Positions 37,741 through 46,225 of a DNA stretch of 64,000 bases are shown piece by piece. This DNA comes from Chitinophaga sp. YR573 (GTDB lineage Bacteria > Bacteroidota > Bacteroidia > Chitinophagales > Chitinophagaceae). Where the stretch lies: positions 699,199 to 763,198 of the forward strand of contig NZ_FOJF01000001.1 of NCBI RefSeq assembly GCF_900110995.1. The letters are read 5' to 3'. The number at the start of each line of letters is the position of its first letter. Position 1 is the first letter of the stretch. The notes beneath the pieces were generated by a model. It was not told where the DNA came from, made no database searches, and saw nothing but the letters and a program-made list of their open reading frames with translations. A program made the position numbers and the translations under genes.

Positions 37741-37778
37741 AAAAGGAAAGGCTTCCCGCTTGGGAAGCCTTTCCTTTT
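37741..37778. terminator. Bidirectional terminator between GH109 and MFS genes
   Basis: A 17-base inverted repeat (37741-37757 with 37762-37778) with a four-base loop starts with A4 and ends with T4, so it serves both convergent genes. Confidence 0.85.
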
Positions 37779-37795
37779 ATAATGATATTCTTAAA

Positions 37796-39085
37796 TTATC
37801 GTTGTCCTATTTTATGTCCTGCTACAGCATAAAACAGGATATAAATATAACAAGGCACCATGCAATAAAGGAATGCATGTGTGAAGTTTATTACATTTGA
37901 CAGGGCGCCATAGATCTGTGGAATAACACCACCACCTACAATACCCATCACCAGTAATGCAGAACCGATCTTGGTAAAACGACCCAGTTTTGAAATAGCC
38001 AGGGGGAAAATAGCAGGCCACATCAGCGAATTAGCCAATCCCAGCAATGCAATAAAGGTAACTGCGGTATAACCTGTAGTTGAGAAAGCACCTATAGTGA
38101 AAATGATACCCAGTATAGCGCAAATCCGGAGACTCTTATCCTGGGAAAGATATTTTGGAATAGTAATAATACCTATTACATAACCTGCCAGCATAGCCAC
38201 TAATGTAAATGAAGTAAAGTACCTGGTTTTATCAAGGCTCATACCAAGAGATTTACCATACAGCCCTATTACATCCCCTGCCATTACTTCAACACCCACA
38301 TAAACAAAGATGCAGAATACACCTAACAACAGGTAAGGAAACTGGAAGATATTGGAACGTTGGGTGATGGTTGTTTTTTCATCAACCGGTTCGTCAGCAG
38401 CTTCTATTTCAGGAAGAGAGGAACGGTTGATCAGGAAAGCAATGATCACCAGTACGATAGCCAGTACCACATAAGGAATGATCACCCTTGAAGCAAGGCT
38501 ATCCAGTAATACAGCTCTTTGAGCAACATCAGTAGCTTTTGCGATCTGATCTTCCAGGCCGGCTGCATTTTTCAATACAACAGCACCTATTACTAAAGGA
38601 CTGATAACACCTGCAATTTTATTACAGATCCCCATGATACTGATGCGTTTTGCCGCACTTTCAATAGGTCCTATAATACTGGCGTAAGGATTGGAAGCTG
38701 TTTGCAGTAACGATAAACCACCTCCCTGTACAAAAAGGCCTGTCAGAAATAATGGAAAACTGCGGCTGTTAGCAGCAGGGATAAAGATCAGACAACCAGC
38801 CGCCATTATAACAAGACTGAGAGCCATACCACTTTTATAACCCGTTTTATTAATTACTAATGAGGATGGTAATGCAAGGAAAAAATAAGCCATGAAAAAA
38901 GCCAGCGTTACCAGTAATGCCTGAGAAATATTCAGCTCACACGCTATTTTCAGAAACTGGATCATCGTCCCGTTCACCCACGTTATAAAACCCATCAAAA
39001 AATAAAGGATGCCAAGAATACTCATGGACTGCACGAAACTAGCCTGTTTAGGCATGGCCAGTGACGATGACGCGGTGTTTGTCAT
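37796..39085 (-). CDS. MFS sugar transporter, FucP/NagP type
   Basis: The 429-residue protein has twelve predicted membrane helices. It begins after a short N-terminal tail with LGILYFLMGFITWVNGTMI, the usual first helix of the FHS group (fucose, glucose/galactose, GlcNAc proton symporters). GGGLSLLQTASNPYASIIGP is the strongly conserved helix-4 region of this group, and FCIFVYVGVEVMAGDVIG is the conserved helix 7. The next gene on the other strand codes for another transporter of the same group, so two are side by side and divergent. The substrate is not set by the sequence; the neighbourhood suggests an amino sugar or a released hexose. Confidence 0.85.
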   Translation of the reverse strand: MTNTASSSLAMPKQASFVQSMSILGILYFLMGFITWVNGTMIQFLKIACELNISQALLVTLAFFMAYFFLALPSSLVINKTGYKSGMALSLVIMAAGCLIFIPAANSRSFPLFLTGLFVQGGGLSLLQTASNPYASIIGPIESAAKRISIMGICNKIAGVISPLVIGAVVLKNAAGLEDQIAKATDVAQRAVLLDSLASRVIIPYVVLAIVLVIIAFLINRSSLPEIEAADEPVDEKTTITQRSNIFQFPYLLLGVFCIFVYVGVEVMAGDVIGLYGKSLGMSLDKTRYFTSFTLVAMLAGYVIGIITIPKYLSQDKSLRICAILGIIFTIGAFSTTGYTAVTFIALLGLANSLMWPAIFPLAISKLGRFTKIGSALLVMGIVGGGVIPQIYGALSNVINFTHAFLYCMVPCYIYILFYAVAGHKIGQR

Positions 39086-39412
39086 ACTGCTGCTTTAATG
39101 TTTTTTATAGATTTGATTGATACTTGCGAACATACTTAACAAAATCCGCATTTCATAATGATTAACGACCAACTAACACTTAATAATAGACAGATGCTAA
39201 TTTTATATAGTAAATAGCTTAAAAAGTACACCTTTAGAATGCCATTTTAGGAATTAATCAAATTTCATTTGGTTTAGATAGAAATTTTACAACATATTAG
39301 CTAAAACGTTTTTGCATCAGAAAAATACTCAATAATTATTTGAAAATTTAGGAATTGTCGAAAAATAATTTATACATTTAACACGCAAAAATTACAGTAA
39401 TTTAACACGTTT
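39086..39412. other. Divergent AT-rich promoter region between two transporter genes
   Basis: This 327-base region serves both transporters. It contains direct repeats: TTTAGGAATT at 39246-39255 and again at 39347-39356, and ATTTAACACG at 39376-39385 and 39400-39409 (24 bases apart). The second pair lies immediately before the rightward start codon. TTATACATTTA at 39370-39380 recurs in front of nagB at 43955-43965. No gene is visible in it. Confidence 0.45.
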
Positions 39413-41044
39413 ATGGCTCAACAAACAAAGCAAAGTACACATCCTTCTTTCTTTGTACTGATACTTGTATTTTTTTTCTGGGGATTTGTTGCTGCTTCCA
39501 ACAGCATTTTTATTCCCTTCTGTAAGGCCCACTTTCAATTGAATCAGCTGGAATCCCAGCTGATCGACTTTTCATTCTATGGCGCTTACTTTATCGGCTC
39601 GTTATTGCTCTATCTCTTCTCAGCAATACGTGGCGTAGACATTTTAAACAAGATCGGCTACCAGAAAGGAATTATTTACGGCCTGCTCATTTCAGTTGTA
39701 GGCGCAATTGCGTTAATCGCAGCAGTGAATATCGGTAACGGCATGGCCAATACCACTTATGCCTTCTATCTTATTTTAGGTGCCTTCTTTATTGTAGCAC
39801 TGGGCTTTTCCCTGCAGCAAACCGCGGCAAACCCTTTCGCCATCTTATTGGGAGATCCTGCAAAAGGTACACACCGCCTCAACCTGGCTGGTGGTATCAA
39901 CTCTTTCGGTACAACTATCGGCCCGCTGGTAGTAAGTATCCTGCTTTTTGGCAGCGCCAAGAATGCTGATGCTGCTGCACACACAGACATCAGCAAGATC
40001 AACAGCCTTTATATACTGCTGATCGTACTGTTCCTCATCGCAGCAGTAATCTTCTGGTTCTCTAAAATGCCTAAAGAAACTTCCGACGAACCTTTCGAAA
40101 CCTCTTCCAAAGCCAGTGGTGCCCTCACAGCTATATCAGCTATGTTCATCCTGATCCTGGTAGGTATCGGTCTGCACCAGGAACTGCCTTTCTTTATCAC
40201 AGGTATTGTAGGTATCCTCGGTATCCTGTTCTATGCAAAGCTCACTTCACAGAAGAACGGCGAAGGCTGGGGCGCTATGAAGTATCCGCAGCTGGTGCTC
40301 GGCATGATCGCCATCTTTGTATACGTTGGTGTGGAAGTAACCATCGCCAGTAACATGGGCGCCCTGCTGAAACATCCCGGTTATCTTACACCATCAGGTT
40401 TGTCTGAATCAGAAATCGACCCTTACGTTTCCCTCTTCTGGGGAAGCATGATGGTGGGCCGCTGGACAGGCGCTATCACTGTATTCAACTTTTCAAAGAG
40501 GACCAACAAACTGCTCTCCGTTATAGTACCATTCGTGGCTTATGGTGTAGTATTAGGTGCAAACTCACTGAAAGGAACAGATGTAAGTGTATTATATCCT
40601 TATGCAGGTGTATTGGTTATCCAGATCATCGGTTTCTTTGCCGGTCAGGACAAACCAGCTAAAACATTAATGATCTTTGCGCTGTTAGGTATATTAGCAA
40701 TGGTAATCGGTTTATTGTCTTCCGGTTCTGTTTCTATTTTTGCTTTTATCAGTGGAGGTTTATTCTGTTCTGTAATGTGGTCCTGCATTTTCGCATTATC
40801 CATTGCTGGTTTAGGAAAATATACCAGCCAGGGATCTTCTTTCCTTATTCTTATGATACTCGGTGGCTCTCTCATTCCTCCCGTACAGGGCGGTCTGGCA
40901 GATATTCCTTTCATAGGGATTCACCATTCTTATATAATACCGGTGGTATGCTTTGCATACCTGGCATTCTTCGCATTTAGAGTTAAAAACATATTAAAAT
41001 CACAGGGCATTGATTATGAGTCAGCAATTAGCGGTGGGCATTGA
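39413..41044 (+). CDS. MFS sugar transporter (long FHS type, NagP-like)
   Basis: The 543-residue transporter is longer than the usual 420-450 residues. The first part resembles FucP/NagP: FFVLILVFFFWGFVAASNSIF, and FIVALGFSLQQTAANPFAILLG for the QTAANP motif. After helix 6, an additional pair of hydrophobic segments at about 235-275 (ALTAISAMFILILVGIG, FFITGIVGILGILFYA) seems inserted. Then IFVYVGVEVTIASNMGALL, the conserved helix-7 motif. It is the first gene of a rightward set: transporter, ROK kinase, glycosylasparaginase, cutC. So GlcNAc is a likely substrate. The ROK gene starts 29 bases inside its 3' end. Confidence 0.85.
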   Translation: MAQQTKQSTHPSFFVLILVFFFWGFVAASNSIFIPFCKAHFQLNQLESQLIDFSFYGAYFIGSLLLYLFSAIRGVDILNKIGYQKGIIYGLLISVVGAIALIAAVNIGNGMANTTYAFYLILGAFFIVALGFSLQQTAANPFAILLGDPAKGTHRLNLAGGINSFGTTIGPLVVSILLFGSAKNADAAAHTDISKINSLYILLIVLFLIAAVIFWFSKMPKETSDEPFETSSKASGALTAISAMFILILVGIGLHQELPFFITGIVGILGILFYAKLTSQKNGEGWGAMKYPQLVLGMIAIFVYVGVEVTIASNMGALLKHPGYLTPSGLSESEIDPYVSLFWGSMMVGRWTGAITVFNFSKRTNKLLSVIVPFVAYGVVLGANSLKGTDVSVLYPYAGVLVIQIIGFFAGQDKPAKTLMIFALLGILAMVIGLLSSGSVSIFAFISGGLFCSVMWSCIFALSIAGLGKYTSQGSSFLILMILGGSLIPPVQGGLADIPFIGIHHSYIIPVVCFAYLAFFAFRVKNILKSQGIDYESAISGGH

Positions 41045-41981
41045 TATAGGAGGCACCAATACGAAGTTCGGCATAGTAGATCGCAGAGGTAACATTCTGT
41101 GTGATGGGCGTATGTTGACAAACCAGCATGAAGAAGTAGACGCTTTTCTGGACGAATTACACGGACATCTTTCCGTACTGATTGCCCAGGTAGGTGGTAT
41201 AGAAAACATCAGAGGTATCGGCGTAGGCGCACCTAACGGTAATTTCTATACAGGTAACATTGAATATGCTCCTAACCTTCGCTGGAAAGGAGTAGTTCCC
41301 CTGGCAAAATTGCTGGAAGCTAAATTCGGCGTACCGGCTATTCTTACCAACGACGCCAATGCTGCTGCATTGGGTGAATTCATGTACGGCGCAGCAAGAA
41401 GCATGAGAGACTTTATTGTTATCACCCTGGGTACAGGCGTAGGTAGCGGTATCGTTGCGAATGGTCAGCTGATCTACGGACATGACGGTTTTGCAGGTGA
41501 ACTGGGGCACTGTATCGTAATCCCTGGTGGCCGTCTGCACACCGGCACCGGCGCACACGGTTCCCTGGAAGCATACGCTTCCGCTACCGGTGTTACCAAC
41601 ACAGCATACGAATTCCTGGATGCCCGCCCTGATACCAAAAGTACCCTGCGCGATTACGCTAAGGAAGATATCAATTCCAAAGTAATATATGAAGCTGCCA
41701 TGAAAGGCGATCCGCTGGCCATGGAAGTATATGAATTTACCGGTAAGATCCTGGGTGAAGCCCTGGCCAACTTCGTTATGTTCTCCAGTCCTGAAGCAAT
41801 CGTACTGTTCGGTGGCCTTACAAAAGCCGGCGATCTGATCATGAAGCCAGTACGTGAACACATGGAAAAGAACCTGCTTCCGATCTTCCAGAATAAGGTA
41901 AAACTGGTCTTCTCCGAACTGCAGGAAAGCGATGCTGCCATCTTAGGCGCCAGCGCACTCGCATGGGAGATGAAAGACTAA
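41016..41981 (+). CDS. ROK family sugar kinase, probable GlcNAc kinase
   Basis: This ROK protein of 321 residues phosphorylates a hexose or GlcNAc. I use ATG 41016; an earlier in-frame TTG at 41010 adds two residues. AVGIDIGGTNTKFGIVDRRG is the ATP site, and ILTNDANAAALGEFMYGAAR has the catalytic Asp with the sugar contacts. IVITLGTGVGSGIVANG is the second phosphate loop. Then GELGH keeps the metal histidine, but the ROK zinc motif CxCGxxGC is replaced by TGTGAHGS just before LEAYASATG. All three cysteines are lost. Neighbours point to GlcNAc as substrate. Coding overlap with the transporter suggests tight coupling. Confidence 0.88.
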   Translation: MSQQLAVGIDIGGTNTKFGIVDRRGNILCDGRMLTNQHEEVDAFLDELHGHLSVLIAQVGGIENIRGIGVGAPNGNFYTGNIEYAPNLRWKGVVPLAKLLEAKFGVPAILTNDANAAALGEFMYGAARSMRDFIVITLGTGVGSGIVANGQLIYGHDGFAGELGHCIVIPGGRLHTGTGAHGSLEAYASATGVTNTAYEFLDARPDTKSTLRDYAKEDINSKVIYEAAMKGDPLAMEVYEFTGKILGEALANFVMFSSPEAIVLFGGLTKAGDLIMKPVREHMEKNLLPIFQNKVKLVFSELQESDAAILGASALAWEMKD

Positions 41982-42000
41982 AATCATAAATAAAAAAATT

Positions 42001-43047
42001 ATGCAAGATCGCAGACATTTTTTAAAAGCAGCGGCACTGAGTGCCGCTGCTTTATCATTAGATGGCGTTAGCAAAGCTGCTCCATATGTAAAGCCCTCCA
42101 AAGCCAAACCAATGGTTCTCTCTACCTGGGACTTTGGCCGTGCTGCCAACCTTGCTGCCTGGGAAATCCTGAAGAACGGCGGCCGTGCATTAGATGCAGT
42201 GGAAGCAGGCGTGAAAGTGCCGGAAGCAGACCCTAACAACCATACCGTGGGTTACAGTGGTTACCCGGACCGTGACGGTCGTGTTACCCTGGATGCCTGT
42301 ATTATGGATGAACTGGGTAACTGCGGCTCCGTAGCTGCCCTGGAACACATTACCCATGCTATCTCCGTAGCCCGGCTGGTAATGGAGAAAACACCCCATG
42401 TAATGCTGGTAGGTGATGGCGCTTTACAGTTCGCACTGTCTCAGGGATTCAAAAAAGAAAACCTGCTGACACCGGAATCTGAAAAGGCCTGGAAAGAATG
42501 GCTGAAAAAGTCTGAATACAAGCCCGTAATGAATATAGAAAACAGTTCCTACGGTGCAGAGAAGGAAACCACCTTTAACCCGCTTAAACTGCCGGGTAAC
42601 GTCTACAACCATGATACGATCGGTATGGTGGCAATGGACGCAGAAGGTAACCTTTCCGGCGCCTGTACCACCAGTGGTATGGCGTTTAAATTACATGGCC
42701 GCGTAGGAGACTCCCCTATCATTGGTGCAGGATTATATGTAGATAATGAAATAGGCGCTGCTACCTCTACCGGTGTAGGTGAAGAAGTGATCCGCATTGT
42801 AGGCAGTCACCTCGTGGTAGAACTGATGCGTCAGGGCTACTCTCCTGAAAACGCCTGTAAAGAAGCAGTTACCCGTATCGTGAAAAAGAATCCTGCAAGA
42901 GCCAAAGGCTTACAGGTAGGTTTCCTGGCAGTGAATAAAAAAGGTCAACACGGTGCTTACTGCCTGCAGAAAGGCTTTAACTACGCCGTATTATCCAACG
43001 ATTCCAACAACGTGCTGATAGACGGTAAAAGCTATTTCCCCGGATGA
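42001..43047 (+). CDS. Tat-exported glycosylasparaginase (N4-beta-GlcNAc-L-asparaginase)
   Basis: The enzyme splits GlcNAc from asparagine in fragments of N-glycoproteins. The 348-residue Ntn-hydrolase carries a twin-arginine signal (DRRHFLKAAALSAAA), so it acts in the periplasm. It is made as a precursor that cuts itself in HD-TIGMVAM: Asp195-Thr196, with Thr196 as the new nucleophile. GNLSGACTTSGMAFKLHGRVGD, DSPIIGAGLYVDNEIGAATSTG (in two parts) and GEEVIRIVGSH are conserved in the Elizabethkingia and lysosomal enzymes. The gene follows the ROK kinase by 19 bases and overlaps cutC. It provides GlcNAc to the kinase and NagB. Confidence 0.93.
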   Translation: MQDRRHFLKAAALSAAALSLDGVSKAAPYVKPSKAKPMVLSTWDFGRAANLAAWEILKNGGRALDAVEAGVKVPEADPNNHTVGYSGYPDRDGRVTLDACIMDELGNCGSVAALEHITHAISVARLVMEKTPHVMLVGDGALQFALSQGFKKENLLTPESEKAWKEWLKKSEYKPVMNIENSSYGAEKETTFNPLKLPGNVYNHDTIGMVAMDAEGNLSGACTTSGMAFKLHGRVGDSPIIGAGLYVDNEIGAATSTGVGEEVIRIVGSHLVVELMRQGYSPENACKEAVTRIVKKNPARAKGLQVGFLAVNKKGQHGAYCLQKGFNYAVLSNDSNNVLIDGKSYFPG

Positions 43048-43793
43048 TAACACTTGAAATATGCGCAAGCTCTGTTGCGTCCTGCATAGCGGCGCAACAG
43101 GGTGGCGCAAAACGTATAGAACTGTGTGATAACCTGCTGGAAGGCGGCACCACTCCCAGTTATGCAACGATCGCACTGGCCAGGGAAAAGGTGGATATAG
43201 ACATCTACCCTATCATCCGCCCCCGCGGCGGTGACTTCCTGTATGACGACCTCGAATTTGCTATCATGCAGAAAGATATCGCCATGTGCAAACAACTGGG
43301 ATGCAATGGTGTAGTGATCGGTTTGCTTACAGCAGATGGACAGGTAGATGTGGAAAGAACGACCATACTGGTAGAAGAGGCCTGGCCTATGGGCGTTACC
43401 TTTCACCGGGCCTTTGACATGACGGCAGACCCTTTACAGGCGCTGGAAGATGTCATCAGCACCGGCTGTGAACGCATCCTCACTTCCGGTCAGCGGAATA
43501 CCGCTCCCGAAGGTACTGAGCTGCTGAAAACACTGGTAAATCTGGCGGAAGGACGTATCATCATTATGGCGGGATCCGGCGTAAGGGCAAACAACATTGA
43601 AATGTTGGTAAAGGAAACCGGCGCTACCGAATTTCACACCACCGCCAGGTCATATATAGAAAGTAAAATGGTCTATCGCAACCCCCATGTTAGTATGGGT
43701 GGTATCCCCGGCGTGCCGGAATATGGCATCTCATTAACACAGGCCGATGACGTAAAACTCATTCTCGAACTGGCCCAACAAGCAAAACGCTGA
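43044..43793 (+). CDS. cutC: CutC family protein
   Basis: The 249-residue TIM-barrel protein shows the CutC blocks LEICASSVASCIAAQQGGAKRIELCDNL (in parts), GGTTPSYATIALA, RPRGGDFLYDDLE, GVVIGLLTADGQVD, FHRAFDM, RILTSGQ and IIMAGSGVRANNI, then EFHTTAR. CutC was first linked to copper tolerance in E. coli, but its biochemical activity is still not clear. Here it overlaps the glycosylasparaginase stop (ATGA), inside an amino-sugar operon, with no copper genes in the neighbourhood. A sugar-related role is worth testing. Confidence 0.92.
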   Translation: MITLEICASSVASCIAAQQGGAKRIELCDNLLEGGTTPSYATIALAREKVDIDIYPIIRPRGGDFLYDDLEFAIMQKDIAMCKQLGCNGVVIGLLTADGQVDVERTTILVEEAWPMGVTFHRAFDMTADPLQALEDVISTGCERILTSGQRNTAPEGTELLKTLVNLAEGRIIIMAGSGVRANNIEMLVKETGATEFHTTARSYIESKMVYRNPHVSMGGIPGVPEYGISLTQADDVKLILELAQQAKR

Positions 43794-43816
43794 ATATCAA
43801 TTGATATTCAGCGTTT
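43785..43816. terminator. Perfect 32-base palindrome spanning the cutC stop
   Basis: The sequence AAACGCTGAATATCAA followed by its exact reverse complement TTGATATTCAGCGTTT forms a gapless palindrome from 43785 to 43816. The cutC stop codon TGA (43791-43793) is in the left arm. No good T-run follows, so it may act as a stabilising hairpin or weak terminator at the operon end, or as a protein site. Confidence 0.55.
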
Positions 43817-44076
43817 CGGCATCAAGCATTCATCTTCTATTTTCTACATCATCAAATGTCATTGTTGTTATAATCTCTTCACATCTCTACTATTATAAAC
43901 GTCAATTAACACTCCCCGGTTTTAAATTTTCGTGAAGATTTTGTTAAACGTACCTTATACATTTATAGGAATTTCTGGTTTATTCTTAACCAAAGCATAA
44001 AGTTCTATTAGAATAGAGAGATTTTTTTTAATTTTCCGTTTCGTTTTTAAACCGCATCTAATTCAAAACACTAATC

Positions 44077-46002
44077 ATGACGCTTAATCATCAGGAAATT
44101 GAACTGATTGACAGTTTCGAACAGATAGCCGTGGATATACATCCTACAGCTAAAGAGGGTTCCAGAGCAGTTGCGCAGGAAATAGCAGCACTAATTAAAT
44201 CAAGACAAGCCACCAATCAGAAAGTGGTTTTAGGTCTTGCAACAGGCTCAACTCCCAAATACCTCTACGCAGAACTGATCCGGTTACACAAGGAAGAAGG
44301 GCTAAGCTTTAAAAACGTAGTTACCTTCAATCTGGATGAGTACTATCCCATCGAATCCGATGCGCTGCAAAGCTACAACCGGTTCATGAGGGAACAGTTA
44401 CTGAGCCATATCGACATTCCTGAGGGTAACTATTTTATCCCGGATGGTACTGTGCCAAAGGAAAAAGTAAAAGAATACTGCGCAGATTACGAGCGCCGTG
44501 TGGAAGAAGCCGGTGGTATTGATATCCAGGTACTGGGCATCGGTACAAACGGACATATCGGGTTCAACGAGCCAGGCTCCAGCCTTAGCTCACATACCCG
44601 CCTGGTAACCCTGGACAACTCTACCAGGATGGCAAATGCATTCGAATTTGCCAATATGAGCCAGGTTCCCCGTCTCGCTATCACAATGGGTCTCAGCACT
44701 ATCTTCAAGGCTAAACGCATCATTTTGCTGGCCTGGGGTACGCACAAAGCTAAGATCGTTCGCAAAGCAGTTGAAGGACATTCCACCGATCAGGTGCCTG
44801 CTTCTTTACTGCAACAACATCCCGACTGTAAATTTGTAATCGATGAGCAGGCGGCTGAAGAGCTGACCCGCTTTAAAGAACCATGGCTTACCGGAGATTG
44901 CGAATGGACGCCTAAAATGCGCCGTAAAGCAGTAACCAGCCTGGCGCTGAAACTGAATAAGCCCATCCTGATGCTTACAGACAGCGATTACAATGAAAAT
45001 GGTTTAAACGACCTGATCGTTCAGTATGGCTCTGCCTACGAACTGAATATCGAGGAATTCAACGGCATCCGTGATACCATCACCGGCTGGCCCGGCGGTA
45101 AGCCAGGTGCACAGTTGCCCAGCCACCCGGAACGTTCCGAACCACAACATAAACGCGTTATCATCTTCTCTCCCCATCCTGATGATGATATCATCTCTAT
45201 GGGTGGTACTTTCATACGCCTGCACGAACAGGGTCACGATGTACACGTTGCTTACCAGACTTCCGGTAATATCGCCGTTACAGACGAATTCCTGCTCCGC
45301 TTTATCGACTTCGCCGTAGGTTTCGAAGGTATGTTCGACATCGACCGCAGCAAAAGCTCTCAGATCCTGGAAGACGCTAAAGCCTTCCTGAGAGTGAAAA
45401 AGCCAAGTCAGAAAGATACTCCTGAGAACCGCGCTATTAAAGGGCTGATCCGTCGCGGTGAAGCTAAAGCTACCTGCCGTTACGTGGGTATTCCGGAGGA
45501 AAACATCCACTTCCAGAACCTGCCTTTCTATGAAACAGGACTGGTAGAAAAGAAGCCAATGAGCGACGCGGATGTTGATATCACCGTAGAACTCCTGCGT
45601 AAAGTGAAACCTCAGCAGATCTTCTGTGCCGGTGACCTCGCAGATCCGCATGGTACTCATAAAGTATGTCTGGACGTTATCTTCGCTGCACTCGAAAGAC
45701 TGAAACACGAAGATTTCATGCAGGATTGCTGGGTATGGCTGTACAAAGGCGCATGGCAGGAATGGAACATCCATGAAATCGAAATGGCTGTACCAATGAG
45801 CCCCGATCAGGTATTACAGAAACGTCTCGGTATCTTCATTCACCAGTCACAGAAAGATGTTATCCCATTCCAGGGTACCGACATTCGTGAATTCTGGCAG
45901 AGAGCAGAAGACCGTAACGCTAATACCGCTCAGATGTACGACCACCTTGGATTACAGCAGTATGCTGCCATGGAGGCTTTCGTAAGATATCATTTCATTT
46001 AG
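44077..46002 (+). CDS. nagB: Glucosamine-6-phosphate deaminase fused to a PIG-L/LmbE-type deacetylase domain
   Basis: NagB turns glucosamine-6-phosphate into fructose-6-phosphate and ammonia. Residues 1 to about 290 are NagB: VVLGLATGSTPKYLYAEL, VTFNLDEYYPI, GIGTNGHIGFNEPGSSL, TLDNSTR. Then a link from about 300 to 360, and a second domain from 360 to 641 with zinc residues of PIG-L: HPDDD (His367, Asp369, Asp370) in FSPHPDDDIISMGG, and ADPHGTHKVCLDVI (His525, His528). This domain removes acetyl groups from GlcNAc-containing substrates in its family. No nagA gene is present nearby, so the tail may deacetylate GlcNAc-6-phosphate. The fusion is known in Bacteroidota genomes; its tail function is not clear to me. 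Confidence 0.93.
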   Translation: MTLNHQEIELIDSFEQIAVDIHPTAKEGSRAVAQEIAALIKSRQATNQKVVLGLATGSTPKYLYAELIRLHKEEGLSFKNVVTFNLDEYYPIESDALQSYNRFMREQLLSHIDIPEGNYFIPDGTVPKEKVKEYCADYERRVEEAGGIDIQVLGIGTNGHIGFNEPGSSLSSHTRLVTLDNSTRMANAFEFANMSQVPRLAITMGLSTIFKAKRIILLAWGTHKAKIVRKAVEGHSTDQVPASLLQQHPDCKFVIDEQAAEELTRFKEPWLTGDCEWTPKMRRKAVTSLALKLNKPILMLTDSDYNENGLNDLIVQYGSAYELNIEEFNGIRDTITGWPGGKPGAQLPSHPERSEPQHKRVIIFSPHPDDDIISMGGTFIRLHEQGHDVHVAYQTSGNIAVTDEFLLRFIDFAVGFEGMFDIDRSKSSQILEDAKAFLRVKKPSQKDTPENRAIKGLIRRGEAKATCRYVGIPEENIHFQNLPFYETGLVEKKPMSDADVDITVELLRKVKPQQIFCAGDLADPHGTHKVCLDVIFAALERLKHEDFMQDCWVWLYKGAWQEWNIHEIEMAVPMSPDQVLQKRLGIFIHQSQKDVIPFQGTDIREFWQRAEDRNANTAQMYDHLGLQQYAAMEAFVRYHFI

Positions 46003-46025
46003 CAGTACAATACTTACAAATAATG

Positions 46026-46062
46026 ATACCGGAATGAGTACAATCATTCCGGTATTTTTTTT
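46026..46062 (+). terminator. Terminator after nagB
   Basis: The arms ATACCGGAATGA and TCATTCCGGTAT (12 bp, loop of six) are followed by a run of eight T. Confidence 0.88.
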
Positions 46063-46225
46063 ATCCGCTGAGTATGAATATGAGTACCCAAATATTGTAA
46101 TCGAAATATTCGTTACATTTATAAATTATAAAGTTTCAACCAATATCGGATAGCACGTTAGTCAGTGTGTGATTGTCAAACCTCGAATTTCTTCATACTC
46201 ATTTTTTAGTAAACCCATAAGTTTT

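Noticed and set aside
41010..41015. TTG start for the ROK kinase
   Set aside because: ATG at 41016 is only two codons downstream and matches the family start better.
41157..41861. A 234-codon open frame on the minus strand inside the ROK gene
   Set aside because: Its protein is a compositional shadow (Cys, His, Phe-rich) with no family marks, and the ROK gene on the other strand is certain.
45004..45774. A 256-codon minus-strand open frame within nagB
   Set aside because: Antisense to the PIG-L part of the fusion, which has conserved zinc residues; no sign of coding in its own right.
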